Assembly (NCBI RefSeq): GCF_000526375.1
Contig: NZ_JAFY01000005.1
Location: 558,001 to 622,000 of the forward strand
Length of the DNA: 64,000 nucleotides
Source: Aminiphilus circumscriptus DSM 16581
GTDB lineage: Bacteria; Synergistota; Synergistia; Synergistales; Aminiphilaceae
Reading direction: 5' to 3'
The translations under genes were made by a program, and so were the position numbers. This document shows positions 37,130-45,041 of the stretch, piece after piece. The notes below the pieces were generated by a model that worked only from the letters and a program-made list of their open reading frames with translations, was not told where the DNA came from and ran no database searches. Within the stretch, counting starts at the first letter, position 1. Each line of letters opens with the position of its first letter.

Positions 37130-38131
37130 ATGCGAGCAGTTGTCCTTCAAGACCATGGAGATCCGGAGGTACTGCAGATCAAGGAAATACGGACCCCGGT
37201 TCCAGAATCAGAGGAGGTGCTCGTGAGGATCGCCTATTCGGCCCTGAACCGGGCGGACATTCTCCAGCGACGCGGTCTCTACCCCGTGCCGGACATCGCC
37301 GGAAACGGCCCCGAAGTCCCCGGGCTGGAGTTCTCCGGGGTCATCGAGGAAGTCGGTGCCCGGGTTCCCAACCGCAAACGGGGAGACCGGGTGTGCGGCC
37401 TTCTCGGCGGTGGCGGCTACGCCGAATACGCGGCGGTTCATCACCTCATGCTTCTCGACATCCCGAACAACCTTTCCCTCGCCGAGGCAGCGGCAATTCC
37501 CGAGGTGTTTCTCACTGCCTTCGACGCCCTGGAGGACAAAGGCGCCCTTGCCACCGGAGAGACCGTGCTCATTCATGCCGGCGGGAGCGGCGTAGGGACT
37601 GCAGCAACGCAGATCGCCCGCGTCCTCGGGGCTTCCCGGATCTTCGTCACTCTCGGCTCGGACGAAAAAGCCGATGCAGCCCTCGCCCTCGGTGTCGATC
37701 GCGCCATCAACTACAACCGGGAGGACTTTGCCGCAGTCGTCCTTGAAGAAACCTCGAACGAAGGAGTCAACGTGATTCTCGATGTTGTCGGAAAAACCTA
37801 CATGGAAGGCAACCTCCGCGCTGCGGCCGTGGAAGGACGCATCGTCTGCATCGCCTACCTTGGAGGTGGCTTGGGAGAAATCCACCTCCCGACACTCCTC
37901 CGGAAGCGATTGCGCCTCCAGGGAACCCTGCTTCGGACACGCCCGACAGACCAGAAAATGGAACTCTCCACGCGCTTTTCCCGGCGAATGATGCCTTTTT
38001 TTGCCCAGGGAAAGCTACGGCCCGTGATAGACTGTGTCTTCTCCCTGGAAGATGCGGCCGATGCCCACGAGTACATGGAACACAACAGAAATTTCGGGAA
38101 AATTCTTCTCGCGGTGAATCCGGAGCTTTAG
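37130..38131 (+). CDS. NAD(P)H quinone oxidoreductase (zinc-independent MDR family, PIG3-like)
   Basis: A 333-residue reductase of the medium-chain dehydrogenase fold. The N-terminal GroES-like domain has YSALNRADILQRRGLYP, and the nucleotide-binding domain has the glycine motif HAGGSGVGTAATQIA near residue 147. The zinc-ligand cysteines of alcohol dehydrogenases are absent, as in quinone oxidoreductases. C-terminal RFSRRMMPFFAQGKLRPVID matches PIG3 relatives. ATG 37130 follows GGGGTGGAG. A repeat element starts 18 bp after the stop. Confidence 0.92.
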   Translation: MRAVVLQDHGDPEVLQIKEIRTPVPESEEVLVRIAYSALNRADILQRRGLYPVPDIAGNGPEVPGLEFSGVIEEVGARVPNRKRGDRVCGLLGGGGYAEYAAVHHLMLLDIPNNLSLAEAAAIPEVFLTAFDALEDKGALATGETVLIHAGGSGVGTAATQIARVLGASRIFVTLGSDEKADAALALGVDRAINYNREDFAAVVLEETSNEGVNVILDVVGKTYMEGNLRAAAVEGRIVCIAYLGGGLGEIHLPTLLRKRLRLQGTLLRTRPTDQKMELSTRFSRRMMPFFAQGKLRPVIDCVFSLEDAADAHEYMEHNRNFGKILLAVNPEL

Positions 38132-38148
38132 CCAGACGATCAATATAG

Positions 38149-38248
38149 GGAAGCTCTGAATAAAGACCTTGCGCTTTTCCTTGACTCGGGTTGCATCAAG
38201 CTCTGCGAGGCGCCCTGCGGGGCTGACGCAGCCTTATTCAGAGATTCC
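38149..38248 (-). mobile_element. 100-bp MITE-like repeat, copy 2 (inverted)
   Basis: Same 100-bp element as at 10015-10114 but in the opposite orientation: it begins GGAAGCTCTGAATAA and ends TTATTCAGAGATTCC on the plus strand. ATAG lies on both sides (38145-38148 and 38249-38252), a probable 4-bp target duplication. It directly abuts the transposase fragment. Confidence 0.85.
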
Positions 38249-38767
38249 ATAGAACAAAACTTTGTCACGGAGGCCCCGAATCAAGTCTGGGTAACGGATA
38301 TCACTTACATCCCCACAGCCGAGGGCTGGTTATATCTTGCCGGTCACAAGGATCTTTTTACCGGAGAGATTGTGGGCTACGCCATGGGAGAACGCATGAC
38401 AAAGAATCTGGTCACCCAGTCCCTGTTTCGCGCTGTCGCTGCCAAGAGGACTGCGGCTGGTTTGATTCATCATTCCGACCGTGGCAGTCAGTACTGCGCC
38501 GCGGGCTACCGAAAACTCCTTGACCAGTTCAAAATGCGGGCATCGATGAGCCGCCGGAGGAACTGCTATGACAACGCGCCCATTGAGAGTTTTTGGGGTG
38601 TGCTGAAAAACGAACTCGTTCATCATCGCCGTTACGAAACCCGGCAGGAAGCTATACGGCAGATCACGACGTACATCGAAATCTTTTACAATCGGCAGCG
38701 ACGGCAGAAGAGACTTGGTTCTCTCTCCCCTGCCGCCTATGAGAAACAATTTTTCAAAGAGCAGTAG
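38249..38767 (+). pseudogene. IS3-family transposase remnant (DDE domain only)
   Basis: About 172 residues of an rve-type integrase core read in frame from the edge of the MITE: NFVTEAPNQVWVTDITYI (first Asp), LIHHSDRGSQYC (second Asp), APIESFWGVLKNEL (Glu) and the C-terminal YNRQRRQKRLGSLSPAAYEKQF. The catalytic triad survives, but the HTH_21 N-terminal part and the OrfA partner are missing, so no functional transposase is expected. The right end of the IS is probably between 38770 and 38810, where EAL-gene sequence begins. Confidence 0.9.
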
Positions 38768-38805
38768 GCTGCTTACATGTTTTGGTGTCCGCTATTGACG
38801 ACCGA

Positions 38806-38914
38806 TCCCATTCCGCCAACGCAAAAGCGCTTCAAGTCCGATGAGGCGTCCCGTCACCACCTCCACCTGAGGTTGAGAGTAAAGCGCGAATTCCTCCCGC
38901 TTGTTCCCAGCCAT
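38806..38914 (-). pseudogene. EAL-domain (cyclic-di-GMP phosphodiesterase) gene fragment cut by the IS
   Basis: On the minus strand, ATG 38914 with GGGAGGG six bases upstream starts MAGNKREEFALYSQPQ, continuing with VVTGRLIGLEALLRWRNG. This is the conserved N-terminal part of an EAL domain, including the EALLRW signature. The frame is lost after about 36 residues where IS-derived sequence begins. The rest of the domain is not in the window. The gene is clearly non-functional. Confidence 0.8.
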
Positions 38915-39117
38915 GGAATTCCCTCCCGGCATCTTCCCATACGGGCCAAAGATCCTCCTCCTCCTTTTTACCGTAGCACAATTTTTGCGAAAAGAACTCC
39001 CGCAAGCCTCACGGACAAAACGACCACCGAACTCCATAGCAGAACGGAAAAAGGAACCAAGCCCCCCCTCGCGTGTGGTACAATTGCGCTACACCGAACG
39101 AAAAGGGAGGGATGGGT

Positions 39118-40227
39118 GTGGCGATTTACGTCCATATCAGCGGCGCCCCGGAGAAACTGAAGGCATGCCTGGAGAACAAAATTGCAATACTGCCTCAGGA
39201 TTTCGAGGGAGCCGCAAAGGGGCAAACGATTTACTACTTCTACGGGTTCCTCGAACAGACGTATGTCATGGCTCGTGCCGTTTTGACGAAAAGCAACGAC
39301 AAGGTTGCCGACGACACGGAGAACAGCAAGGTGTGGTCGGTAAAGAACCTTGAATACTGCACACCGCTTGGTCTCCACGAACTGCTCCTGCCTGAGACAT
39401 GGCACGTCCTCGAAAACAGTGCGGAAGAACTCCCCCCTGCGGTGGAAGAAATTCTCGCACCGGAATTCGAGACCCGCACGACGGGAGCGCCCATCGATCC
39501 TGATACATGGTGGAAGCCCATGCAGCCTCCGGCACAAACGGCCTTCCCCGAATCTCCGGAACCATCCTCCGAAGAGGATCCCTGCATGTGCGAGGACAAC
39601 CCCGAGGCATGTGAAATTCCGCCCCTTGATCCGCGCCATGTGGACGACAACCCCGGGGAAGAGACGAAAGCGACATGCCCCTCCTCCGAAGAGGAAGAGG
39701 CGGCGGCTTCCGTGCGGGAAACATGCACTGAGCCCCTCCCTTGGGAAACGGTCCCGGAGAGTTGCGAAGGACACGGAGACACAGGCACGATTCTGTCCCG
39801 AGAAGGGGAAGGGGGAGCATCTTCCATGGAGAAGAAAATGAAGCACGGTTTCGTCGTCGGCTTTGTGATTGTCCTCGCCCTGGCAGTGCTCGTCGCCACC
39901 CTTTCCCGGCTTGACAGCTTCCGGAGCGATCTGCGGAACGTAATGAGCATGCTGGAAAAGAGCGCCGCTGTGGCGGAACAGAACGCACAAGACATCTCCA
40001 AGATCACAGCCCGTCTGGGAGAACTGGAAAAGTCCATGCGAATGACTGCCCGAAACGATGCCGCCCTTGCAGGGGAAATCAAGAGCGTCAAGGAAGCGGT
40101 GGTGCAACTGCAATCTACCCCACCCCTCGATCCCGGCGCTTCGAAAGAACTGGTCCAACTCCTCCAGAACGAACTCCGGAATCGTGACGAGCTGATCCGC
40201 CAGCTTGCGACACCCAAACAGCAGTAA
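39118..40227 (+). CDS. Protein of unknown function with acidic linker, one membrane helix and coiled coil
   Basis: A 369-residue protein, no family recognised. Residues about 1-95 form a compact N-terminal domain (AIYVHISGAPEKLKACL...). Residues about 115-235 are an acidic, Pro- and Cys-rich low-complexity stretch. After KKMKHG there is one membrane helix (about residues 250-270, FVVGFVIVLALAVLVATL), then a coiled coil to the end. The N-terminal domain would be cytoplasmic and the coiled coil external, or the reverse. GTG 39118 is seven bases from GGGAGG and is preferred to ATG 39112. It is divergent from the dead EAL gene. Confidence 0.7.
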   Translation: MAIYVHISGAPEKLKACLENKIAILPQDFEGAAKGQTIYYFYGFLEQTYVMARAVLTKSNDKVADDTENSKVWSVKNLEYCTPLGLHELLLPETWHVLENSAEELPPAVEEILAPEFETRTTGAPIDPDTWWKPMQPPAQTAFPESPEPSSEEDPCMCEDNPEACEIPPLDPRHVDDNPGEETKATCPSSEEEEAAASVRETCTEPLPWETVPESCEGHGDTGTILSREGEGGASSMEKKMKHGFVVGFVIVLALAVLVATLSRLDSFRSDLRNVMSMLEKSAAVAEQNAQDISKITARLGELEKSMRMTARNDAALAGEIKSVKEAVVQLQSTPPLDPGASKELVQLLQNELRNRDELIRQLATPKQQ

Positions 40228-40584
40228 CAGCTTTTTGCGCAAGAATATCACCAGGGGAGGCCTACGGGCCCCCCTGTCGCATTTTCCGGAGAATCTTCCC
40301 ACTTCTCCGTGATCCTTCGAGCCATCGCTGGGAAACGCGCCGAGGAGGCCACCTTCCCACGGGAAAGGGCACCAGGGATCCCCACGGGCCATATAAATCC
40401 TGACTTTTTTCAATGCTGCCATAAAAGCAAAAGAACTATGAAATCTCTGAATAAGGCTACGTCAGCCCCGCAGGGCGCCTCGCAGAGCTTGACGCGACCC
40501 GAGTCAAGGAAAAGCCAAAGATCTTTCTTCAGAGCTTCCTTGAGCGAAATACCGCGCCCCACATCCAAAGGGGAGGATCCGCTT
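40228..40584. other. Intergenic region with weak hairpin and MITE copy 3
   Basis: About 360 bp. A GC-rich imperfect hairpin at 40252-40275 (CAGGGGAGGCC with GGGCCCCCCTG) may end the preceding gene; the MITE occupies 40440-40539. No gene seen. Confidence 0.5.
40440..40539 (+). mobile_element. 100-bp MITE-like repeat, copy 3
   Basis: The third 100-bp copy, in the same orientation as copy 1 and differing from it at only a few positions. Its right terminal repeat is TTCTTCAGAGCTTCC, one change from the other copies. No matching 4-bp duplication flanks it (CTAT left, TTGA right), which suggests later rearrangement. It ends 45 bp before the decayed ACT-domain gene. Confidence 0.85.
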
Positions 40585-40872
40585 ATGGAACAACGGCAGG
40601 AACATGCCGTCATTACCGTTCTCGGAAAGGACCGAGTAGGGATCATCGCAGGAATCGGCGCTGTTGTGGCCGAACGGAATGCGAACATTCTGGACATCAG
40701 CCAAGCCATCATCGGAGGCTTTTTCAGCATGATCACCGTGGTCGATCTGGGCGCATAGCGCGGCGCCTTTTCGGAACTCAAGGAGCTTCTCGAAGTGAGG
40801 GGAAGCGACCTGGGCATGCAGGCAACGACAATCCAGCACGAGGATGCCTTTCGGTTCATGCACCGAATTTAG
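40585..40872 (+). pseudogene. ACT-domain protein (UPF0237-like) gene with internal stop
   Basis: The frame reads as a typical ~95-residue ACT protein: HAVITVLGKDRVGIIAGIGA, NANILDISQAIIGGFFSMI, VVDLGA, then an in-frame TAG at 40756-40758, and continues as FSELKELLEVRGSDLGMQ and IQHEDAFRFMHRI before the normal stop at 40870. Conservation on both sides of the TAG shows a recent nonsense mutation. A good ribosome site (GGGGAGG) and the ATG at 40585 are intact. The truncated 57-residue product would lack the last strands of the domain. Confidence 0.88.
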
Positions 40873-40875
40873 GGA

Positions 40876-41139
40876 GGAAATCGCATCGCCGTCCCCGGTG
40901 ACACTCCCGCATCCACACTGAGCGCCATCATCGCCGACGAAGCCGTCATCGGCATGATCAACCGCAAGACCACGGCGGTGCGGATCATTCCCGTCCCCGG
41001 AGCTTCCGTGGGAGACCGGATGGAGTTCGGCGGCCTGCTCGGCAGCGCTCCCGTCATTCCCGTGCACAAAGAGGAGTCCCTACTCTTCATCAGTCGCGGG
41101 GGTCGCATTCCCGCTCCCGTGCAGGCCATGACGAACTGA
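40876..41139 (+). pseudogene. C-terminal remnant of a PFL-like UPF0210 (DUF711) gene
   Basis: From 40885 the frame reads [38 protein letters not shown] and [14 protein letters not shown], ending [14 protein letters not shown]: the conserved last ~85 residues of UPF0210 proteins, which are normally about 450 long and encoded directly after the ACT gene. The ribosome site GGGAGG after the ACT stop is still there, but no start codon follows; about 360 codons appear to be deleted just after it. Non-functional. Confidence 0.85.
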
Positions 41140-41189
41140 GCACTCTCAATTACGAAAACCAGAGACTGAACGAAAAAGGAGCTGCGTTC

Positions 41190-42065
41190 ATGAACACCGA
41201 TCGCCCCCGCATTTCACCCTACATACCGCTCTTTTTCGGCATCTGTGCCATCTCCACGGGAGCCATCTTCGCCCGCCTCGCCGATGCGCCCTCCCTGGCC
41301 ATCGCCGCGTACCGGGCAGGCCTGGCCTCCCTGATTCTGCTTCCCTTCGCCCTTGCGACCCGACGCAAGGAAATGGCCGCTCTTTCCAGAAGGGATTTGT
41401 ACCGGGTCATCGGCGCGGGATTTTTTCTCGCTCTCCATTTCGCCACGTGGATTTCCTCCCTCGCCTTCACCACCGTGGCGAGCAGCGTCGTTCTCGTGAA
41501 CACCATCCCTCTCTGGGTAGGCCTGCTCTCTCCCTTCGTGACGGGAGAGAGACTTTCCACCCTGACCAAAATGGGCATCGCCGCGAGCGTTGCGGGAGGC
41601 GCCGTGGTGGGATGGGGGGATTTTGCCCTCGGAGGCAAGGCACTTCTGGGTGATTTTCTCGCCATCTGCGGAGCGATCTCCGCCGCAGGCTATTTTCTCT
41701 TCGGCCGCATCGTCCGCCCCAAACTCTCCCTTCTCTCCTACGTCTTTCTCTGCTACGGCACGGCAGCGATTTTCCTCGCCCTTGTCGTCCTCGTTTCCGG
41801 CACCCCCGTCACGGGATTTTCCTCCACCACCTGGTGGATGTTCCTCGCCATGGCGATCATCCCGCAAATCCTGGGACATTCCAGCTACAACTGGGCGCTC
41901 CGATGGCTCTCCGCAGGGTTCGTGGCCGTGGCGCTTCTCGGAGAGCCCATCGGCAGCACGATCCTGGCCTATCTGCTCCTCGGTGAGAAAATCACCGTCA
42001 TCCGGCTCGCCGGAATGGCCCTTATCGGCTGCGGCATCGTCCTCGCCGCAAAAGGCGAGCGCTGA
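41190..42065 (+). CDS. EamA/DMT-family transporter
   Basis: A 291-residue inner-membrane protein with ten predicted helices in two EamA repeats: ISTGAIFARLADAPSLAIAAYRAG opens the first, and the second ends with EPIGSTILAYLLLGEKITVIRLAGMALIGCGIVLA, the strongly conserved family end. Such proteins export or exchange amino acids, nucleotides or other metabolites; the substrate is unknown. AAAGGAG precedes ATG 41190. It is intact although it lies right after the decayed ACT/UPF0210 genes. Confidence 0.92.
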   Translation: MNTDRPRISPYIPLFFGICAISTGAIFARLADAPSLAIAAYRAGLASLILLPFALATRRKEMAALSRRDLYRVIGAGFFLALHFATWISSLAFTTVASSVVLVNTIPLWVGLLSPFVTGERLSTLTKMGIAASVAGGAVVGWGDFALGGKALLGDFLAICGAISAAGYFLFGRIVRPKLSLLSYVFLCYGTAAIFLALVVLVSGTPVTGFSSTTWWMFLAMAIIPQILGHSSYNWALRWLSAGFVAVALLGEPIGSTILAYLLLGEKITVIRLAGMALIGCGIVLAAKGER

Positions 42066-42272
42066 TGTCCCCGAATGCATCCGGAACAGAAGCTTCTTCC
42101 GTCGGATTCGCTCCACCCCGGCGCCTCTTCGTGGTAAAATTGAAAAAAGATTTGCACCGGTAGCGATCAGGGAGTTTCTCCCGCACGATCCCCGGAGCAT
42201 TCTGGCGGTTTTTTCGTCATCATGGTGATGACACGGAATCTTTTCTCCATATCACGACAGGAGGGGTAAGGC

Positions 42273-42812
42273 ATGTCCGACGTGTACGAATTCGAGGGCA
42301 ACACGGCGAAGCAGGTGACCGAAGAGAGCACCGTCGAAATGGAGACATCTTCCCGAAGCGACACGGATTCCCTGATGCGGCGCATCAACAACCTGGAGAT
42401 GACGGTTCTTGCGGTGGCACTCGTCCTCGGCATCGGCCTCGGGTGGGTGTGGTGGAACGCCCGAGGGCTGGAACAGACCGTGGCAAGCCAGAAAGCCCTT
42501 CTCGAAACCCTTGGTGGTACGGTCGCATCCTACCAGGCGGAACTCTCCGGCCTGAGTGGACGCCTTGCCGCTGCCGAACAGGGACTCGGCACGGTGGAAC
42601 AACTCCGTGGGGAGACCGCTGCCGTGGCGAAGGAATTCGAGTCCATCCGGACCGGCGTTGACGTTCTCGCAGGAAACATGAAAGCTGTCTCCGAACAGCT
42701 GAATCGCCACAGCGACATCTTCACCAGGGACGCCGAGGCCAACAAACAGCTCATCGAGGCATTGCAACAGCACCTCCAGCTCCGCCAGTCGATCCTTGAA
42801 ACGGTGAACTGA
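42273..42812 (+). CDS. Single-helix membrane protein with coiled coil
   Basis: A 179-residue protein of unknown function. A ~38-residue acidic N-terminus is followed by a hydrophobic segment (about 42-60, MTVLAVALVLGIGLGWVWW) and a long Ala/Glu/Leu-rich coiled coil to the end (about 65-175). AGGAGGGG lies before ATG 42273. The topology resembles that of the 39118-40227 protein, without its N-terminal domain. A terminator follows. Confidence 0.75.
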   Translation: MSDVYEFEGNTAKQVTEESTVEMETSSRSDTDSLMRRINNLEMTVLAVALVLGIGLGWVWWNARGLEQTVASQKALLETLGGTVASYQAELSGLSGRLAAAEQGLGTVEQLRGETAAVAKEFESIRTGVDVLAGNMKAVSEQLNRHSDIFTRDAEANKQLIEALQQHLQLRQSILETVN

Positions 42813-42913
42813 ACCGGAAGCTACGAGCGCGCTCTTGTTCCCGAGGCAGAGAAAACCTTTTCCGGCTCTGCCATCCGTAACAGCGTGCCTTGCGAAAATC
42901 GACCATCCACAGA

Positions 42914-42950
42914 AGAACGCCGGTCCTTTGAGACCGGCGTTCTTTCTGTT
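42914..42950. terminator. Bidirectional terminator between coiled-coil and protease genes
   Basis: A perfect 12-bp stem (AGAACGCCGGTC at 42914-42925 with 42932-42943) and a 6-base loop, followed by TTCTGTT on the plus strand; it lies between converging genes. Confidence 0.8.
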
Positions 42951-43029
42951 CCACGGAGCACTTCGAAAATTCCAATGACCTCCAGGAAAAGAAACTCCTG
43001 AGAAGCTTCCTCGCACAACTCCCACCGGA

Positions 43030-44622
43030 TCATTTTTTCAGGAACAGCGCCACCGGAAGAAGAAGCAGCACCAAGCCCGGGGCCATGCCCATGTCACATC
43101 CGCCGCCACCGCCACCTCCCCCATGAGTGGGAGAAAGAGTAGGCGTGATGGTTCCCGTCACCGTCGGCGTGACCGGCACATCCTCGAACGTCGTGAAGGC
43201 CTTGAGACAGACGTTCGTGTTCGCCATGGCCGTCGTCATGTCGGTCCAGGTCGTTCCCGCAGCGCTGACGTAGCTCTGGTCCGCCAGAGCCGACGCCTTG
43301 TCACTGTAGTCGACCTCGGGGTTCTCGATGGGGATGGGGAAAGTATACCCCGGCGTGGTCAGCTCCACCACCACGGCGAAGCGCGTCCCCACAGGGAGCA
43401 CCACGTCCTGGGGAAGTCTCACCGTGTGATATCCGGGGACTTGGAGCGTTCCCGTGTGCACCAGTTGCCGCGTTCCGCTCATGGGATTTCCCGCAATGCC
43501 ACCGGTCCAGATCTCGATGCGGAATGTTGCATTCGCCGCCATGGCATAGAAGGCCACGGCCTTCAACACCTCCTGGGTCGCCGCCGAGGCTCCCAGCACA
43601 ACACCATGAGAGGTGAAGACATTGGCGAACCAGCCCGTCTCGCTGGTATATCCATATCCCGTGACCCGGCCCAATGGGTCATAATCGTAGATCCTGTCGA
43701 AATTCGTCTTGTCCGCGCCGACAAAGACCGCAGGGTACCCCAGAGTGGGCTCCGCATACGAAAGGTAGAAGTACCCCGACGCACCCCAGCTCGTGCCCCA
43801 GCTGTTCTTCACGATCCACGCACCGTTGGAGCCGGGATCGGTGCCGAAGTTCGTCGCCGCGTAGGCATCGTCCCAGCCCACGATGGTGACGATGTGTCCG
43901 CCTCCGGTCGAGGTGGCATTATAGTACGCGTTGGTCGCGCTGTTGAATGCCGCGTCGTCCCAGAGGATGCGGACGGCCACGGCACCGTAGGCGAGGATGG
44001 CGCCTTTCACCGTCGCCGCATTGAAGGCGGCACCGAGGTAATACACATGCTCCAGATGCTTCGCCACGGGGTCCGTCGCCAAGGGTCGGCTGGCATCAGG
44101 CCAAGGTTTGACGTTCTGATAGGGGCGGTCCGCCTCGTCCACCGCGCCGGACCATCGGGCGAGGAGTGCCGTGGCCTGCCACACATTGCCTCCTTGGTCA
44201 AAAATCGGATCTTTACCAGCCTCGACGACATCCTGCGTGAAAGACGGCTTGGACAAACTCTCGTCCTGGTACACGAAATAGGCAAGATGCCACTCGGAGA
44301 AATCCTCCACGTCCCCCGTGGCCTTTTTGAACGTGGACTCCAGAGACGCCATTGTTCCGAAAGCCCAGCACGTGCCGTAGGGGTTCTGATCCCGCACCGC
44401 CGTGACGTAGCCGTAGGTGCGCAAATCGTAGGCGTCGGGGGTGACCTTCTCGTGCAACCCTGGAAACACAATGGTCGAGGGATCGATATGGGAAAGATCG
44501 GTCGGCGCCGGGCGATATCCGAGGGGATGGCCGCTTTCCGTCCGGGTCTTCAGCAAGGCACCGGCGGCCACCTGCTGTCGGTACGCGAGATAGTCGGGAT
44601 TCAGCGGAGCAACCCTGCCCAC
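43030..44622 (-). CDS. Secreted papain-like (C1A) cysteine protease with Synergist-CTERM-like tail; signal peptide out of frame
   Basis: Peptidase with the papain triad: Cys85 in NPYGTCWAFGTMASLE, His243 in GGHIVTIVGWDD and Asn273 in VKNSWGTSWG. A beta-rich region (about 330-480) follows, then a PT-rich linker and a C-terminal tail of eight glycines, Cys, a hydrophobic stretch and LKK, matching the Synergist-CTERM sorting signal. The intact frame starts at GTG 44622 without a signal peptide. Upstream, the same frame encodes a hydrophobic APVLILLGVLILAFVTPVFA segment but has no ATG/GTG/TTG; one extra base in the A tract (complement of 44694-44697) or G tract (44661-44665) would join it to GTG 44720/ATG 44711. 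The gene is thus probably frameshifted or phase-variable. Confidence 0.82.
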   Translation of the reverse strand: MGRVAPLNPDYLAYRQQVAAGALLKTRTESGHPLGYRPAPTDLSHIDPSTIVFPGLHEKVTPDAYDLRTYGYVTAVRDQNPYGTCWAFGTMASLESTFKKATGDVEDFSEWHLAYFVYQDESLSKPSFTQDVVEAGKDPIFDQGGNVWQATALLARWSGAVDEADRPYQNVKPWPDASRPLATDPVAKHLEHVYYLGAAFNAATVKGAILAYGAVAVRILWDDAAFNSATNAYYNATSTGGGHIVTIVGWDDAYAATNFGTDPGSNGAWIVKNSWGTSWGASGYFYLSYAEPTLGYPAVFVGADKTNFDRIYDYDPLGRVTGYGYTSETGWFANVFTSHGVVLGASAATQEVLKAVAFYAMAANATFRIEIWTGGIAGNPMSGTRQLVHTGTLQVPGYHTVRLPQDVVLPVGTRFAVVVELTTPGYTFPIPIENPEVDYSDKASALADQSYVSAAGTTWTDMTTAMANTNVCLKAFTTFEDVPVTPTVTGTITPTLSPTHGGGGGGGGCDMGMAPGLVLLLLPVALFLKK

Positions 44623-44720
44623 ATCCGCAAAAACCGGAGTGACAAAGGCAAGAATCAGAACCCCCAGAAGAATAAGAACAGGGGCACATCGTGTTTTACA
44701 CAGGCAGACATGGACAACAC

Positions 44721-45041
44721 TTTCTTTCCTTCTTCACCTCGGCCACTCGTTTCCGGATGACCGGCGATCGGCACCACGCGGAGAAACTCCCGCTCCACAA
44801 GAGCAATCGTTGTCGGAGTACCCTCGGCAACATCCGCGAGGAGTGCGCAGAACAGGAAACGTTCCGTTTCACACGATGCCCTCTCCTTCTTCAGACCACC
44901 TCTCTTCCCTGCCGCAATGACGTCCTAACGTCCTCAGCCCGGAGAAACACGACAGGATCCTTCTTTAAAGTTTGCCTCTTCACTTTTCCACGGATTTACA
45001 GGAAAAGAAGACGTTTGCCCTGAAAAGAACACCTCCCTTTC
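44721..45041. other. Intergenic region between chagasin-like inhibitor and protease genes
   Basis: About 320 bp with no supported gene and no obvious terminator; it presumably holds the protease promoter. Confidence 0.4.
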
